DNA of 64,000 nucleotides. It comes from Methylococcales symbiont of Hymedesmia sp. n. MRB-2018. Its GTDB lineage: Bacteria; Pseudomonadota; Gammaproteobacteria; Methylococcales; Methylomonadaceae. The stretch is from the NCBI GenBank assembly GCA_003666385.1, contig QPIN01000061.1, positions 1 through 64,000 on the forward strand, written 5' to 3'. The position numbers were made by a program, and so were the translations under genes. Under the pieces are notes generated by a model. That model did no database searches. It was not told where the DNA came from and saw only the letters and a program-made list of their open reading frames with translations. The stretch's first letter is position 1. Every line of letters begins with the position of its first letter. Of the stretch, positions 62,555 through 64,000 are shown piece by piece.

Positions 62555-64000
62555 TTACTGATTCAATTTACGTTCTCTTTCTTCATTTATAAAGAACTGT
62601 AGACGTTCATCAAGAATAGCTTGCAGATAAAAATTAATACCTTTGGCTTTTTTCGCCAGCTTGATTTGTAAAATAGCTGATTGAGTATGACCCATAGCAT
62701 AATAATATTCTGCTAAATAGTGGCGTGATTCAGCAGCTTGGTCGGATTTTGCATAGCTTTGAGCCATTAACTCATAATATAGTGGTCGTTTCTTGCTTGC
62801 ATAATCTAAAGATTGCAATATTGTTTTCGCTTTTTCTATATTTCCAGTTTCTAATAAAATAGAAATGTATTTGATTTTTATCGCCTGATTAGAAGGAAAA
62901 TGAGTCACATATTTATGTAGTAGTTTTATTGCATCTGAATAGTTGTTGCTCGCAATAGCTAAATTTATAAAGGCATAGGCATATTGCGCCTGGTTAGGGT
63001 ATTCTGTTGTTAATTGCTGAAGAATATGTTTGGCTGAGCTAAAGTTTTGTAATTCCATTTGTGCAAGAGCAACGCCATAGCGAGTAATAGCTCTTTGTTC
63101 TTTAGTCCCTTGTTGTTCTCTGATTTGAAAATATTTAAGTACTTGTTTTGAGTCAGTCGCTATCATAACTCTAAGTTTGACTCGGGTTAATAAATAGTCA
63201 TGAGAGTCAGGGTATTGTTTATAGCCATATTTATTGGCTCTGCCCCGTGTATCAGCAATGCGTGAAGAGGAAACAGGGTGGGTACGTAAAAACTCAGGAA
63301 GACCTTGACTGTAATAACGGGTTGATTGCTGTAGTCGTTCAAAGAAAGCAGGCATACTGCGGGGGTTGAAACTAGATTTTGATAAGGTTTTCATACCCAC
63401 GCGATCCGCTTCTTTTTCATTATCCCGAGTGAAATCTATTTGAAATTGAACACTACCTGCTTGAATAGCAACTAAAGCTGCTTGGCCCAAAGCGTGAGAT
63501 TGTGTGCCTAATAAAATGGCAGCTAATGTAACTGCTACAGTGGGTATCGATAATTTACTGGTTGCTTCAAAGGCTCTATACAAATGACGTTGAGTAACAT
63601 GAGCAACCTCATGTGCGATAACGGAAGCTAATTCACTTTCAGCTTCTGTTAATAAAAATAAACCGGCATTAATGCCAATATATCCACCTGGGCCAGCAAA
63701 AGCATTGATTTTCTTGTCCAGCACCACAAAAAAATGAAAAGGGCTAGAGGGTAAGTCGCTGTTAGCGACTAATTGTCTGCCAATGGATTGAATATAGTGT
63801 TGTATTTCAGGGTCTTGATTGATTTTTATTTTAGAATGCAGACTTCTGAAAAATGCGTCGCCTAACTCCTTTTCTTGTAATGGTGATATTAGAGTGCCAG
63901 AAGAGTCTCCCATATCAGGTAGCTGAATATCTTCAATATTAATAGCCTGTAGTGATAATGGAAAAAAGATAAGGAATAGTGCTGTGACAAATTTTTTGGG
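62555..64000 (-). CDS. bepA: BepA-like M48 metalloprotease with TPR tail (partial at right edge)
   Basis: The frame is open to the window edge and reads KKFVTALFLIFFPLSLQA just inside it, a signal peptide, so only the first few codons are missing. The protease motif is VIAHEVAHVTQRH, with the third ligand in NEKEADRVGM. The C-terminal half holds tetratricopeptide repeats. BepA/YfgC is periplasmic and helps LptD assembly while degrading stalled outer membrane proteins. An internal ATG at 63913 is not the real start. Confidence 0.92.
   Translation of the reverse strand, partial: PKKFVTALFLIFFPLSLQAINIEDIQLPDMGDSSGTLISPLQEKELGDAFFRSLHSKIKINQDPEIQHYIQSIGRQLVANSDLPSSPFHFFVVLDKKINAFAGPGGYIGINAGLFLLTEAESELASVIAHEVAHVTQRHLYRAFEATSKLSIPTVAVTLAAILLGTQSHALGQAALVAIQAGSVQFQIDFTRDNEKEADRVGMKTLSKSSFNPRSMPAFFERLQQSTRYYSQGLPEFLRTHPVSSSRIADTRGRANKYGYKQYPDSHDYLLTRVKLRVMIATDSKQVLKYFQIREQQGTKEQRAITRYGVALAQMELQNFSSAKHILQQLTTEYPNQAQYAYAFINLAIASNNYSDAIKLLHKYVTHFPSNQAIKIKYISILLETGNIEKAKTILQSLDYASKKRPLYYELMAQSYAKSDQAAESRHYLAEYYYAMGHTQSAILQIKLAKKAKGINFYLQAILDERLQFFINEERERKLNQ

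Noticed and set aside
1-64000. CRISPR arrays, tRNA and rRNA genes, prophage, riboswitch classes.
   Set aside because: I looked for regularly spaced repeats, TTCRA/CCA-type tRNA features and phage gene blocks and saw none; tRNA absence should be confirmed with tRNAscan-SE.

Overview
This window looks like the chromosome of an AT-rich gammaproteobacterium, most likely a methylotroph or type I methanotroph of the Methylococcales. The main clue is two adjacent genes of the methylene-tetrahydromethanopterin dehydrogenase family (33876-35691), which belong to C1 metabolism. The housekeeping gene order is typical of gammaproteobacteria: trpFBA-accD-folC-SPOR-cvpA-purF-metZ, yceD-rpmF-plsX-fabHDG-acpP-fabF-pabC-mltG-tmk-holB-pilZ-tatD, and ffs-dnaX-ybaB-recR. 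The genus is inference only; no rRNA or methane monooxygenase gene is present.

Layout. 1-7072: an insertion-sequence end, ubiK, a dehydrogenase relic, a small non-autonomous transposon (MITE), rarA, acnB and a YadGH-type ABC exporter, all genes on the minus strand. 7255-10045: ppx and a membrane-anchored unknown. 10136-14731: rimI, family-4 uracil-DNA glycosylase, leuA with a probable leucine-rich leader peptide, bpt and aat, all minus. 14809-17825: an accessory island with an IS-end relic, an attC-like fold, a frameshifted IS inside a DUF4160 gene, DUF2442, a hicB relic and a DUF3574 lipoprotein. 18233-24174: deaD, fbp, a DHH phosphoesterase, cyoE and a ybiB-type gene. 24175-24902: gene-poor, with repeats and a possible ferrochelatase relic. 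24903-33740: the trp-accD-purF-metZ run. 33876-39237: the C1 dehydrogenase pair facing an NAD-type isocitrate dehydrogenase, then nspC and a quinone oxidoreductase. 39575-42011: rppH preceded by a coupled 38-codon ORF, and an ABC flippase-like exporter. 42373-53312: the fatty-acid cluster and its usual followers. 53317-56268: a second accessory island with dinJ-yafQ, a decayed group II intron and a brnTA module whose toxin is broken by a MITE. 56377-61206: xerD, 4.5S RNA, dnaX, ybaB, recR, an unknown gene and a HIT protein. 61285-64000: pyrF, a probable small RNA unit and a bepA-like protease running off the edge.

Mobile DNA can be read at base resolution here. Removing the MITE at 55733-55873 plus one copy of its 5-bp target duplication restores the brnT frame at the junction. 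Removing the IS at 15042-16695 plus one copy of its 4-bp duplication restores a normal DUF4160 start. At least three families of short dispersed repeats also sit between genes. I see no CRISPR array, tRNA or rRNA gene and no prophage. I found no wholly new multigene system. The best leads for new biology are the leuA leader, the small transcript at 62107-62289, the rppH-coupled small ORF, the unknown gene at 60110-60832 and the divergence of the two C1 dehydrogenases.
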